Shown here in pieces: positions 35,418 through 43,987 of a stretch of DNA of 64,000 nt. The stretch spans positions 744,001 through 808,000 of the forward strand of contig NZ_PVBT01000002.1 of the NCBI RefSeq assembly GCF_002980555.1, given 5' to 3'. The notes below the pieces were generated by a model. It did not search any database and was not told where the DNA came from. It saw only the letters and a program-made list of their open reading frames with translations. The first letter of the stretch is position 1. Every line of letters begins with the position of its first letter. A program made the translations under genes and the position numbers. This stretch comes from Phyllobacterium myrsinacearum. GTDB taxonomy: Bacteria; Pseudomonadota; Alphaproteobacteria; Rhizobiales; Rhizobiaceae.

Positions 35418-36092
35418 ATGCGAATACTTCTTGTCGAGGATGAAGAGGCTATGGCGCTGGCTTTGATGAAGATGTTTGCACAACAAGGCTGCATCATGGA
35501 TCACGTTACCACGATTGCGATGGGTGAAGAGGCACTTCGATCCAACGTTCATGACGTAGTTCTATTAGACCGCAATCTCCCCGATGGAGATGGGGTTACA
35601 CTTCTTCGATCTATGCGCAACATTGGCGTCACCACCCCGGTGATCGTACTCAGTGCCTTCAATGGGCCTCTCGATCGAATTACTGGCCTTGATTATGGCG
35701 CGGATGATTACATCGGTAAGCCGTTCCTTTCAGAGGAATTGATGGCGCGGATTCGTGCCGCAATACGACGATCAAACTTTTATTCATCGAACGTCATATC
35801 TGCGGGAAATGTCAAATTAGACCTCGGCAATCTTGACGTAATCATTGATGGTCGTGTCATGCCATTTCCACGACGTGAAACATTGGTACTGAAAAGCCTG
35901 CTTGCGCGGGCCGGAAAGACGGTCCTGCGTCAAACGATCGAGGAAGCTGTCTATGGATATGGTGACGAGATTCAATCGAACTCACTCGATAGTCACGTAT
36001 CGCGGCTTCGAAAACGGCTCATGGCTTCAAAAGCCAATATACAAATTCATGGAATACGTGGAATAGGGTATTTGTTAAAGGAAGCTACTTGA
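35418..36092 (+). CDS. OmpR-family response regulator, orphan (RR2)
   Basis: A 224-residue regulator paralogous to RR1. The receiver is 'MRILLVEDEEAMALALMKMF' with phospho-acceptor Asp in 'VVLLDRNLPDGDG', 'VIVLSAF' and Lys in 'DDYIGKPF'. The output domain ends 'SLDSHVSRLRKRL' and 'IHGIRGIGYLL', strikingly like RR1 ('EIQSNSL' and 'RGIGYFL' are shared). The ATG at 35418 is used; the longer frame upstream is not protein-like. No kinase gene adjoins it, so it may be phosphorylated by the kinase at 31794. It lies 219 bp from the 3' end of the NRPS transcript. Confidence 0.92.
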   Translation: MRILLVEDEEAMALALMKMFAQQGCIMDHVTTIAMGEEALRSNVHDVVLLDRNLPDGDGVTLLRSMRNIGVTTPVIVLSAFNGPLDRITGLDYGADDYIGKPFLSEELMARIRAAIRRSNFYSSNVISAGNVKLDLGNLDVIIDGRVMPFPRRETLVLKSLLARAGKTVLRQTIEEAVYGYGDEIQSNSLDSHVSRLRKRLMASKANIQIHGIRGIGYLLKEAT

Positions 36093-36310
36093 GCTTTTTA
36101 ACATGCACTCATTGAGGGAATATTGACGCCTCTTCATGTCCTATAGTGCATCGCAGCCAGATTTTTGCCTGGCGAAACATGAGCGCATTCCCGGAATCTC
36201 GGCTGGCGACAAGAATGAGCGTCCATAAGATTAGAACGGGAAATGCGTCAATATCGACGACAATGATCGGCTCGCCTCAAATTTCAAAGCGCCCCCCTTT
36301 TGATACATGA

Positions 36311-36646
36311 CTAAGGATTACCCGCTTTACGGTTGCCCCAGTAGTGATCGGATATATTCTGCCCGTTTTGGAGAATGTGGGTCGCTAATTGCGGATTGCC
36401 TCCCTCGTAAGTCTCAGTATCCCCACCGCATAGCAGCACGAACAGACGCTGGTGTGCTACGGCAGCAAAATAGTCCCTCGGCGGTGGTTCCTGCTGCCAT
36501 TCTGTCGATTTCAACTCCGCTGCGGCCTGTGCGGTGGCATCATCGATGGCTTTGTAGATCGTAACCAACATGGCTTGTTGGACTCGATCCTGTATTTCGA
36601 GGTATTGTCTCTCAGCCGGCGTAAGAACGGGGCAGCTGTCTTTCAT
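36311..36646 (-). CDS. Hypothetical protein downstream of the NRPS gene, 111 aa
   Basis: A small, mostly helical, soluble protein ('LTPAERQYLEIQDRVQQAMLVTIYKAIDDATAQAAAELKSTEW') with a mixed C-terminal half. There is no signal peptide or membrane segment. An AGGA site precedes the ATG at 36646. It is the third same-strand gene after the NRPS and the 76-residue gene, with 119 bp before it; motif site 4 lies ~143 bp upstream and points at it, so it may have its own promoter. I do not recognise the family. Confidence 0.6.
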   Translation of the reverse strand: MKDSCPVLTPAERQYLEIQDRVQQAMLVTIYKAIDDATAQAAAELKSTEWQQEPPPRDYFAAVAHQRLFVLLCGGDTETYEGGNPQLATHILQNGQNISDHYWGNRKAGNP

Positions 36647-36765
36647 CAATGAAATTCCTAGACAGGTTCTTGGTTTTGAGCCGTATCAACATGTATTGGC
36701 GCCGCCGTTGAAGCCGAAAAAGCAACTGTCGATATCAACAGCTTTGGCACAAGGTCGAGAATGTT

Positions 36766-36996
36766 TCAGTCATCAAGATAGGAACACAAAATTACGGCGA
36801 TGTTACGCACCTGAAATAAGCCGTCTACCATCAACGTTGCAGCCGCTCTTGCAATGAAAGTGTTCGCAGGCAGCGGCGTAATTTCTGCATAACGGTCTGG
36901 GATCACAGTTTTCTCGCAGATACGTTCATGCCAACTCATAGCCGTTGCCTCCGTATCCCAATTCCATTCTGAAGTATCAGTAGTATCAGTGGTCAT
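36766..36996 (-). CDS. Hypothetical protein coupled to the NRPS gene, 76 aa
   Basis: The ATG lies 7 bp after the NRPS stop codon and is preceded by GGGAG, so it is almost certainly translated with the NRPS. The protein is acidic and Thr/Trp-rich at its start ('MTTDTTDTSEWNWDTEA') with a hydrophobic C-terminal half ending 'RNIAVILCSYLDD'. Its size is like an MbtH protein, but the MbtH signature (Asn-x-Glu-x-Gln-x-Ser-x-Trp) is absent. It could be a substrate, immunity or accessory protein; the function is unknown. Confidence 0.6.
   Translation of the reverse strand: MTTDTTDTSEWNWDTEATAMSWHERICEKTVIPDRYAEITPLPANTFIARAAATLMVDGLFQVRNIAVILCSYLDD
36790..36806 (-). promoter_or_regulatory. GTAAC-N6-GTAAT direct repeat (site 4)
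   Basis: Read on the minus strand: GTAACATCGCCGTAATT, one base different from sites 2 and 3. It lies inside the 3' part of the 76-residue gene and ~143 bp upstream of the 111-residue gene, oriented towards the latter. Nine bases later comes TATCTT, a possible -10 box. Confidence 0.45.
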
Positions 36997-37003
36997 ATAC
37001 TCC

Positions 37004-40000
37004 CTAGAAGCTAGCGGTTATTGCGTCTGATATCAATTTTCCAACGATAGTCAGGTGTGGTGAGGTCATCATTGTATAGTGATTGCCGGGAACGACAATG
37101 TATTGGAATTGCTGATCTGGTACGGCTCGTTTCCAAATTTCCAATAGATCTCTGCCCTGTGGCTCCGCATTGGATGGTTGATCTTCGGCAGCAAAAAGAT
37201 GGATTGGAATGGGTAAGGAATGCAATCTATAGTTCATTGTCGCATGCAGATGCGCCGCCATGCGATTTGTATATTTCTTGACTTCACTGTTCGAATACTC
37301 TTGAAAAATTGAAACGCCAGATTCACGGAACTTGTGAAAAAGCTCTTCGTAGCCCAAACTTTTAGCCAATTTCTCCAAACCAGAAAAATCGCCATCATCG
37401 TCGGTTGAGACAGATATCATTCTCACAAAATCAATTAGATAATCAGTTTCAGAGTTTGCCCCAAATGTCTCTTCATACATCTTCCTTTCAGGAACATATG
37501 TGTCAAGGAGGCCCAAAAACTCAACGTTCTGTCCTTGTCCAATAAGTTGCTTGGCTACTTCATAGGCCAACATGCCACCGAAGGACCAGCCGGCAAGACG
37601 GTAAGCACCAGAAGGTTGGACCATACGAATAATACGAACCAGACGCGTTGCAAGACTTTCCATTGTTTGTAATTGGGGCTTATCGAGTGGAATACCTGGC
37701 AATCCATAAATAGGAATGTCGCGGTCAATATGCGCTGCCAACACGGGAAAATATAAATCCAGTCCCATAAACTCGTGAAGCAGGAACAACGGTCGCTTCG
37801 TCCCAGTTGTCCTTACGGGGATGGCCTCTGGCATGGTGGATTTGTTGAGTTTCAATGACATGGATTCTGTAAGCAGCTCTATCGTGGGGTTCTTGAACAA
37901 CTGAGTTATAGTGATTGAGATGCCCGCCCGTTTAAGAAGCCCTACCAGTTTGACGGCCAGCAATGAATGCCCGCCGAGTTCGAAGAAGTTGTCGCTTCGT
38001 CCCACCCGTTCGACCTGTAGCAGTTCAGCCCAGATGTTGGCCAGCACCGTCTCGATCTCGCCGACGGGCGGCTCATAGGCCCGTATCGCATAAGCATTGC
38101 CATCCGGCATTGGCAGTGCCTTGCGATCCAGTTTGCCATTGGGTGTCAGCGGCAGGGCATCCAGACAGACGTAGGCAGCCGGGATCATGTAGTCAGGCAG
38201 CAGCGCGGCGAGATACGTCCGCAGTGCCTCGGCCATTGCCGGCCTGGCGTGTAGCACTTCGCCGCTCCCGGCATCTCCACCCGGCACCCGGGCCGGTGTG
38301 TAATAAGCCACAAGCCGTTTGGCACCGACTGCATCATCCTGCGCCACCACGACCGTGTCACGCACGGCGGCATGTTCTCCGAGCTTTGCCTCTATCTCGC
38401 CAAGCTCGATGCGGAAGCCGCGAATCTTCACCTGGAAGTCATTGCGACCCAGGAATTCAATATTGCCATCGGGCAGGTACCGGGCAAGGTCTCCCGTGCG
38501 GTACATGCGTGCTCCGGCCACAGCTGAGAACGGATCGGGCAGGAACCGCTCCGCAGTCAGTTCTTCCCGGTTCAGATAGCCGCGCGCAACGCCTGCGCCC
38601 CCGATATGAAGCTCGCCAACAGACCCCGTCGGCACAAGCTCTCCATGATCATCAAGCAGGTAGACCTTTAGATCTGGAATGCGGCGACCAATTGGACTGG
38701 CTCCCCGCTTGTCGGCGTCGGCTGGCACCAGTGGCCGGTATGTAACATGAACTGTCGTCTCGGTGATGCCGTACATGTTGATAAGTTGGGTCTGCTGATT
38801 CTGCCGGCGTTGATACCATGGCTTGAGTATCGCTACTTCGAGTGCTTCGCCGCCGAAGATCACATGACGCAGTCGGTGCGACTGTGCCTCTTCTCCTTGA
38901 ACGGCAATCAATTGCCTGAAAGCGCTAGGTGTTTGGTTAAGGATGGTGACGCTTTCATCACACAGCAACTGGTAAAACTCGGTGGGGGATATGCTCGTCA
39001 ATTGCGGAACAATGATCAGACGGCCACCATGGGCCAAGGCACCCCACATCTCCCAGACCGAAAAATCAAATGCAAACGAATGGTATAGTGCCCACACATC
39101 GTCATGGTTGAAGCTAAACCAAGGGCTTGTGGCGCTGAACAGGCGATGCACATTCCTGTGTTCGACCATGACGCCTTTTGGGATGCCGGTAGAGCCCGAT
39201 GTATAAATGATATAGGCAAGGTTCTCCGGACTAAGGTTAGCAATGCGCTGATTGATGGCATTATTCTGGGCCCACTTGCAGGCGTCAATCGTCAGATCGA
39301 TCAGCGGAATGGCCGTCTTTTGAACCGAACCGCTGTGGGTGCTGTCCGTCGTGCAATCATCTCCCGCTATCTGTCCTTTACAAGCGGCGGCTAACATATC
39401 CCGCACACCGGCATCCACCGCACCATGTGTGAGCACCGCAACCGGCATACTATCCTTGAGCATGAAGGCCAGCCGCTCCCGTGGATAAGCTGGATCAAGC
39501 GGCACATAGGCCCCGCCTGCCTTCAGGATCGCAAGAAGCCCGACCATCATGTCGAAGGAACGTTCCACGCAGAGCGCAACCCGGCTGTCAGGCACAACGC
39601 CAAGCTCTATCAAGTGATGCGCCAACCGGTTGGCGCGTCCATTGAGCTCTTCATAGGTCAGTGTCTCGCCCTGATGAACGAGGGCAATTGCATTCGGCCG
39701 AACTGCTGCCTGTTCTTCGAATAGTTCATGTATGCAGCGATCCTGAGGATATGCCCCACCCGTCCTGTTAAAGGTTTCGAGCAGCAAAGTACGTTCTGCA
39801 TCCGGAAGAATGGGAATAGACTTGATCGGAAAGGAAGCGTTATTCAACACGTACTGAAATATAACAGCCAATCTATCCCGCAAGGCATGCATTTCAGCAT
39901 CATCGAAATAGGCCTTGTTGTAAACAAATTCGATTAGGACATCGCTATCGTCACAAGGTTCCCTGACCCAAAGACTCAAGGGAAGTTGGGAATAACTGTT

Positions 40001-41212
40001 GTGCAGCATGAAATCTCGAGCAACGGCCGACCCGAATCTGGATTGGACTTGAGGCGGCCCGCTAGAAATCTGGACGTCAAAGAGATTTCGATGATCGGCG
40101 AGGGGCCTCGTTGCACGGGTGACCTCGCTGATGGGAAACCGTTGATGGCGATAATCTCGTCTGATAACTCCATTAACTTCTTGTAGCAATTCCACAAAGC
40201 TTTGATTTGTGTTGCTTGAAATACGTACCGGACTAACACCCACAAACATTCCGGCCGTCGCCTTAAATGCAGCTGTAGAACGATTCAGCACCGGCACGCC
40301 AATTGCAATATCGTCCTGTTGACAGGTGCGCGCCAAATAGACGTACAACACACCTAATATTGCTTGAAATGTGCTGACGCCGTTCTCCTTTGCAAAGGTT
40401 GCGAAACGATCATAAAGACTTCTGTTTAAATACAGCTGCTGGCATCCGTTTATGGTGCATGCATGAGAAAGGCGATGACGGTATACAGGCGGAAATAGCG
40501 GGTTGGGAAGAGTTTGATATTTTTCAGTCCAATAGGCCCGCTGACGCTGGAAAGCAGCTCCCTTAGTGTACGTGTGTTCATTCTGAATGAAATCCAGATA
40601 TAAAGGAGCTGTCAAATCTGGCCTGTCACCAGATTCAAGCGCGGTATAGATGGAACCTAGTGAAGGATTGAGCAGCGAAGCAATACCCCAGCCATCGATG
40701 ATTATGTGGTGAAATACACACAGATAATAAAAGCAGTTGGGGCCAATCTTAAGTAGCTCATAGCGGAACAGTTTTTCGCCGTAAAGCGCAAAAGGCCTAT
40801 CCATTTGCTGCTGCATCCATTCGAGAGCTGCAACATGCGGGTGCTCATAATTGGAGAAATCTTGGAAAGGGACTTCGACTTCGAGAGCATCAACGAAAAT
40901 CTGTCCTGGCAAGCCATCCTCGCCCGCGCCCTCGACCAAGATCGTTCGCATACAATCGTGTTTCTGTACCAAAAGATTGACTGCACGCTCGAACCGCTCA
41001 GGATCAACAGTGCCGAGAATCTGGACATACCCCCCGTAATTGTAGAGCGGCACATCGTTGTGAACCATCTGATCAAACCAGATTTCACGTTGGGGTGATG
41101 TCAGCGGGATAATTAGCCCAGTTAGTTCTGTGTTGGAAGCGAATTTGCCAATCGCTGATGCAGCCGATGAATCGATCTCGCGATTGCTATTCCGATAGCT
41201 TCGATGTTCCAT
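37004..41212 (-). CDS. Single-module non-ribosomal peptide synthetase (C-A-T-TE), predicted threonine-activating
   Basis: A 1402-residue NRPS. Condensation domain ~33-470 has an intact active site 'HHIIIDG' (168-174). Adenylation domain ~495-1030 carries 'YTSGSTGIPKG', 'MYGITETT', 'YRTGDLARY' and 'NGKLDRK'. The specificity residues read by alignment to PheA are D716, F717, W720, N759, I785, G787, M813, V821, H822 and K1027, that is DFWNIGMVHK, the classic threonine code. The carrier domain has 'LGGHSLL' (S1083). The thioesterase ~1140-1402 shows 'GWSFGG' (S1210), D1237 and H1378. A GGAGAG site precedes the ATG. The C domain comes first, so an external acyl or aryl donor is needed; none is encoded here, nor is a phosphopantetheinyl transferase. 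Confidence 0.93.
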   Translation of the reverse strand: MEHRSYRNSNREIDSSAASAIGKFASNTELTGLIIPLTSPQREIWFDQMVHNDVPLYNYGGYVQILGTVDPERFERAVNLLVQKHDCMRTILVEGAGEDGLPGQIFVDALEVEVPFQDFSNYEHPHVAALEWMQQQMDRPFALYGEKLFRYELLKIGPNCFYYLCVFHHIIIDGWGIASLLNPSLGSIYTALESGDRPDLTAPLYLDFIQNEHTYTKGAAFQRQRAYWTEKYQTLPNPLFPPVYRHRLSHACTINGCQQLYLNRSLYDRFATFAKENGVSTFQAILGVLYVYLARTCQQDDIAIGVPVLNRSTAAFKATAGMFVGVSPVRISSNTNQSFVELLQEVNGVIRRDYRHQRFPISEVTRATRPLADHRNLFDVQISSGPPQVQSRFGSAVARDFMLHNSYSQLPLSLWVREPCDDSDVLIEFVYNKAYFDDAEMHALRDRLAVIFQYVLNNASFPIKSIPILPDAERTLLLETFNRTGGAYPQDRCIHELFEEQAAVRPNAIALVHQGETLTYEELNGRANRLAHHLIELGVVPDSRVALCVERSFDMMVGLLAILKAGGAYVPLDPAYPRERLAFMLKDSMPVAVLTHGAVDAGVRDMLAAACKGQIAGDDCTTDSTHSGSVQKTAIPLIDLTIDACKWAQNNAINQRIANLSPENLAYIIYTSGSTGIPKGVMVEHRNVHRLFSATSPWFSFNHDDVWALYHSFAFDFSVWEMWGALAHGGRLIIVPQLTSISPTEFYQLLCDESVTILNQTPSAFRQLIAVQGEEAQSHRLRHVIFGGEALEVAILKPWYQRRQNQQTQLINMYGITETTVHVTYRPLVPADADKRGASPIGRRIPDLKVYLLDDHGELVPTGSVGELHIGGAGVARGYLNREELTAERFLPDPFSAVAGARMYRTGDLARYLPDGNIEFLGRNDFQVKIRGFRIELGEIEAKLGEHAAVRDTVVVAQDDAVGAKRLVAYYTPARVPGGDAGSGEVLHARPAMAEALRTYLAALLPDYMIPAAYVCLDALPLTPNGKLDRKALPMPDGNAYAIRAYEPPVGEIETVLANIWAELLQVERVGRSDNFFELGGHSLLAVKLVGLLKRAGISITITQLFKNPTIELLTESMSLKLNKSTMPEAIPVRTTGTKRPLFLLHEFMGLDLYFPVLAAHIDRDIPIYGLPGIPLDKPQLQTMESLATRLVRIIRMVQPSGAYRLAGWSFGGMLAYEVAKQLIGQGQNVEFLGLLDTYVPERKMYEETFGANSETDYLIDFVRMISVSTDDDGDFSGLEKLAKSLGYEELFHKFRESGVSIFQEYSNSEVKKYTNRMAAHLHATMNYRLHSLPIPIHLFAAEDQPSNAEPQGRDLLEIWKRAVPDQQFQYIVVPGNHYTMMTSPHLTIVGKLISDAITASF

Positions 41213-41604
41213 TAGGGTATCTCTCCGAAATCCAGATCCGGTCTCTAATCTTTACGCAAATGTTGATCTGACACGTGTACTGGCTTGATTTGCTAAGAGG
41301 AGATAGGCGTGCATTATTGCACCTACCTTCGTTCTCCTAGTACATGATGTTCAGTGGGGGATTGCTGCCCAGAGATGATGAGAAGTCAGTGAAACACATA
41401 TGTAGACAACACGTTGAACGGCGTTGTCGACTTAACGGGTGATACTGCCTTCTACTCACTAAGACAAAATCGTATGGCAACAAATTCAATGGCTTATGGC
41501 CAAGAAAATCGGGCGGGATACTCCCAAGAAGCACTACATAGCATTGAGTCGGTAACTCCTCCAGTAAGTCACAAATAACGTGATCTCATAGTGAGGACGC
41601 TAAT
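41213..41604. other. Intergenic region upstream of the NRPS gene
   Basis: About 390 bp with a weak direct-repeat motif at 41250-41266. A minus-strand frame at 41337-41534 (65 codons) lacks a ribosome site and any family feature, so no gene is supported. Confidence 0.45.
41250..41266 (-). promoter_or_regulatory. Weak match to the GTAAC-N6-GTAAT motif (site 5, upstream of NRPS)
   Basis: Read on the minus strand: TCAACATTTGCGTAAAG, matching sites 2/3 at 12 of 17 positions with the same spacing. It lies 38-54 bp upstream of the NRPS start. It may be a low-affinity site or chance. Confidence 0.3.
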
Positions 41605-42006
41605 TCATCTGCAGCGGTAACGTTGGCCATCGCGACCGATAAATGTACACTGATCACGGCGGTTTTTTTCGGCCTCGCTGGCTGCCCCTATTGCTATGGC
41701 TCCAATCGCAAGACCAATGACACCAGCGGCGATCGCGGCATCAGCTTCTTTCTTTTTGCGCTGTTTTTCACGCCATCTCTCTTCACGCCGACGATCGTCA
41801 TACCTGTCTGCGTCTCTAAAGCAGCGCTCGCGATCCCAACCATCATAGTCACGGCAATCTCCCCGATCACCGTCCCATTGAACACGTTGAAAACTCCCCA
41901 ACGGAGCGCGTTCAATTGCACCCGCAGGCGTCACGGTGATAATCAGGTTACCCGCGACGGCAAAACAGATTGAGCGAAAAAATGTTGTAATCAATGAAAT
42001 CTCCAT
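41605..42006 (-). CDS. Secreted hypothetical protein with glycine-zipper segment
   Basis: A 133-residue exported protein. A hydrophobic leader 'ISLITTFFRSICFAVAGNLIITVTPAGA' precedes a highly charged Asp/Arg-rich middle ('RYDDRRREERWREKQRKKKEADA'). A glycine-zipper-like stretch follows ('AAIAAGVIGLAIGAIAIGAA'), with a C-terminal 'CTFIGRDGQRYRCR'. Its zipper resembles the lipoprotein at 34297. The ATG at 42006 is used, with a TTG five codons upstream as alternative. No family is recognised; an envelope-stress or membrane-associated role is a guess. Confidence 0.7.
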   Translation of the reverse strand: MEISLITTFFRSICFAVAGNLIITVTPAGAIERAPLGSFQRVQWDGDRGDCRDYDGWDRERCFRDADRYDDRRREERWREKQRKKKEADAAIAAGVIGLAIGAIAIGAASEAEKNRRDQCTFIGRDGQRYRCR

Positions 42007-42235
42007 TTTGGCTGAGGGCAAAGCTTAAGCATTTACATGCTGCAATATTGCCCCAGAATTTGAGCTCTAAAGCTTGGCAAACTCTTCGTTCGAGGCCATG
42101 AAAGCCATTGGCTATCCAAGTTCGTGAGCACAGACTGCAACCTGTGGCTCAGTGGAACGCCGTCGATTGGATTGTCTGAAACTGTTAGTATCGGACCCTT
42201 AATGCGTCCGTCCTCCGAACAAGGTGGCAGCGCCC

Positions 42236-42610
42236 TCAGTTCTGTATCTTCGCCGCAGCATCCATCGCCGCGTCCAGTTCTGCCTTGGAAAGGAAACCGT
42301 CCTTGTCTGAATCGAGCGGATCGAAGTAAGACAATAGGACGGCGTTGGCTTTCGCCTCCTCTTTGTCGATCTTGCCGTCTTTGTTCACGTCCATTTCCAG
42401 AAAGCCTGACTCGAAATCGGAGCGTTGCTTGTCGACCACGGCAAGAAGATACACGCTCAGCTCGGCACGATCGATAGAACCGTCTTTGTTTGTGTCTATT
42501 CTGTCGAAGGTCTTGTCGACTTTTTCTTTGTCGGCGGGTTTTTCCTGTGCGAGGGCTGGGAATGTGGTAAAGGCCGTCAGGACTACTACGGCAGCGAGTA
42601 TCGTTTTCAT
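42236..42610 (-). CDS. Secreted EF-hand calcium-binding protein
   Basis: A 124-residue protein with a signal peptide ending 'FPALAQEKP'. It has three EF-hand loops: 'DTNKDGSIDRAE', 'DVNKDGKIDKEE' and 'DSDKDGFLSKAE', each with the expected Asp/Asn ligands and a closing acidic residue. It is probably a periplasmic Ca2+-binding protein. It stands alone between the secreted protein and the NmrA-type gene. Confidence 0.87.
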   Translation of the reverse strand: MKTILAAVVVLTAFTTFPALAQEKPADKEKVDKTFDRIDTNKDGSIDRAELSVYLLAVVDKQRSDFESGFLEMDVNKDGKIDKEEAKANAVLLSYFDPLDSDKDGFLSKAELDAAMDAAAKIQN

Positions 42611-43069
42611 GTCATTCTTGCCTTTTTGTTCAGGGTACTAGCGCGAGTTTTTCGGCGAGAGGTCGCCGTTTCGACGCCAAAGCTCCGCCGAGCTCTTCGA
42701 ATTTATATTCATCTTCTTACTCCCGGTGACGTGGTTGTACGCTCTTGCGGTGGGGCGGGAGGCTAGAATCCGGAACAGACATTGCAGCAGCATTGTGAGG
42801 CTGACGCGGTCCCGCTTTTTATTTAAGAAAATTGCAAACCTGCCGATTTAGGGGCTATCCGGTTGCGATAGACTTATGAGCCTTTCGCAGCACGAACAAT
42901 CAATCATTTTCTATCGGCTTCCGATATTATCTGAGCGACCCAAACTTCGGGCCAGATCGATACGGCCATATCAATCTGCATCCGACGAATACGCTTGCTA
43001 CGCGCGATGCTGCCCGGCATCCGACACAGAAGCGGATAGTCTTCGCCTCGTGCCTGGCCCGTCCCGGGC
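42611..43069. other. Intergenic region with 42-bp repeat copy B
   Basis: About 460 bp with no supported gene. It includes the diverged repeat at 42870-42911. Open frames into the NmrA gene region are antisense shadows. Confidence 0.4.
42870..42911 (+). repeat. 42-bp diverged direct repeat, copy B
   Basis: Matches 31655-31696 at 34 of 42 positions in the same orientation, with only transition differences. The weak similarity continues for another ~25 bp with small gaps. Confidence 0.45.
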
Positions 43070-43942
43070 TCAGGCTTTGGCGGCGTTCCGTGCGGCCGCG
43101 AAGACATCGCGTGCGGACGTCGTACCCGCTGCGTGCTCTGTACCCTCGACGCCGAGGTCCATCCATCCTGCATTCACGGCCTCATACATTTCTTCGGCGG
43201 GTCCGGTGCGGCCCTTCGGGATGCCGAACTGCTCGAACGCTTCCGCCCACCCTGCACGCGGGACCGCAAAGGCTTTCACATTGAGATTGAGGACTTCACC
43301 CAATTGCTTCGCGACTTCATCGGCGCTGACCATCGAACCAAGTTCGACAAAGCGCTGCCCTGACCATGCTGGCCCGGTCAAAAGAGTTGCGACCTCCACG
43401 CCGATGTCATTCGTCGCAACCATGGTCGATTTCCGGTTTGTCGGATTGTAGTAGACTGGTAGGGTTCCACCCTGGGCTACCTGCAAGCCGTAGAGGAAGT
43501 TTTCGAAGAATCCGCCTGCGCGCACAAATGTGATTGGCGATATCAGGCCCCGAAAACCTTGCTCCAGAAGCGACAGCGCCGTGATCATCCCGAGCCCGCT
43601 GGTTCTGTCCGCACCCATCGACGAAAGCGCAACCACCCGCGGCGGCGTTGCCTTGGTGAGGGCTTCAACATAGTTCGCAATCACGCCTTTGGCTTCTTTG
43701 TAATCGGGCGAAGGCGTCCAGACGGCCGGCAACATGACAAACGCGCCATCGACCCCTTTGAGCGCCTGCTCGATCGCTGCTGAATCATTCCAATCGCCGT
43801 CAACCAGTTCCACGCCCCGGTTCGCCCAACTTGCCGCCTTCTCGCGATTGCGGACCAGCGCGCGTACTTTCTTGCCTTGTGCCAACAGATGTTGTGCCGT
43901 TGCACCACCGACTTTTCCGGTAATTCCCATTACTAAGAACAT
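43070..43942 (-). CDS. NmrA/NAD(P)H-binding family protein
   Basis: A 290-residue atypical SDR. The NAD(P)-binding start is 'MFLVMGITGKVGGATAQHLLAQGKKVRALVRN', followed by 'LVDGDWNDSAAIEQALKGVDGAFVM'. The family resembles NAD(P)H:quinone oxidoreductase-like and NmrA redox sensors. An AGGAGAAA site precedes the ATG. It follows a DoxX-type gene on the same strand, and both lie divergent to a LysR gene, a common arrangement for redox-stress loci. Confidence 0.87.
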   Translation of the reverse strand: MFLVMGITGKVGGATAQHLLAQGKKVRALVRNREKAASWANRGVELVDGDWNDSAAIEQALKGVDGAFVMLPAVWTPSPDYKEAKGVIANYVEALTKATPPRVVALSSMGADRTSGLGMITALSLLEQGFRGLISPITFVRAGGFFENFLYGLQVAQGGTLPVYYNPTNRKSTMVATNDIGVEVATLLTGPAWSGQRFVELGSMVSADEVAKQLGEVLNLNVKAFAVPRAGWAEAFEQFGIPKGRTGPAEEMYEAVNAGWMDLGVEGTEHAAGTTSARDVFAAARNAAKA

Positions 43943-43987
43943 GCGTTTTCTCCTGATTTTTAGAGGCAGAACAATGCCCCTGTTGGT

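Noticed and set aside
36790-36806. Third motif copy as evidence that the 76-residue gene shares a protein domain ('NIAVIL') with frames at 35164 and 34867
   Set aside because: The same residues appear only because the DNA motif is shared; the other two frames lie in non-coding inverted arms and have no ribosome sites.
36766-36996. 76-residue protein after the NRPS as an MbtH-like partner
   Set aside because: Size and position fit, but the conserved Asn-Glu-Gln-Ser-Trp pattern and the Pro/Trp-rich end of MbtH proteins are absent.
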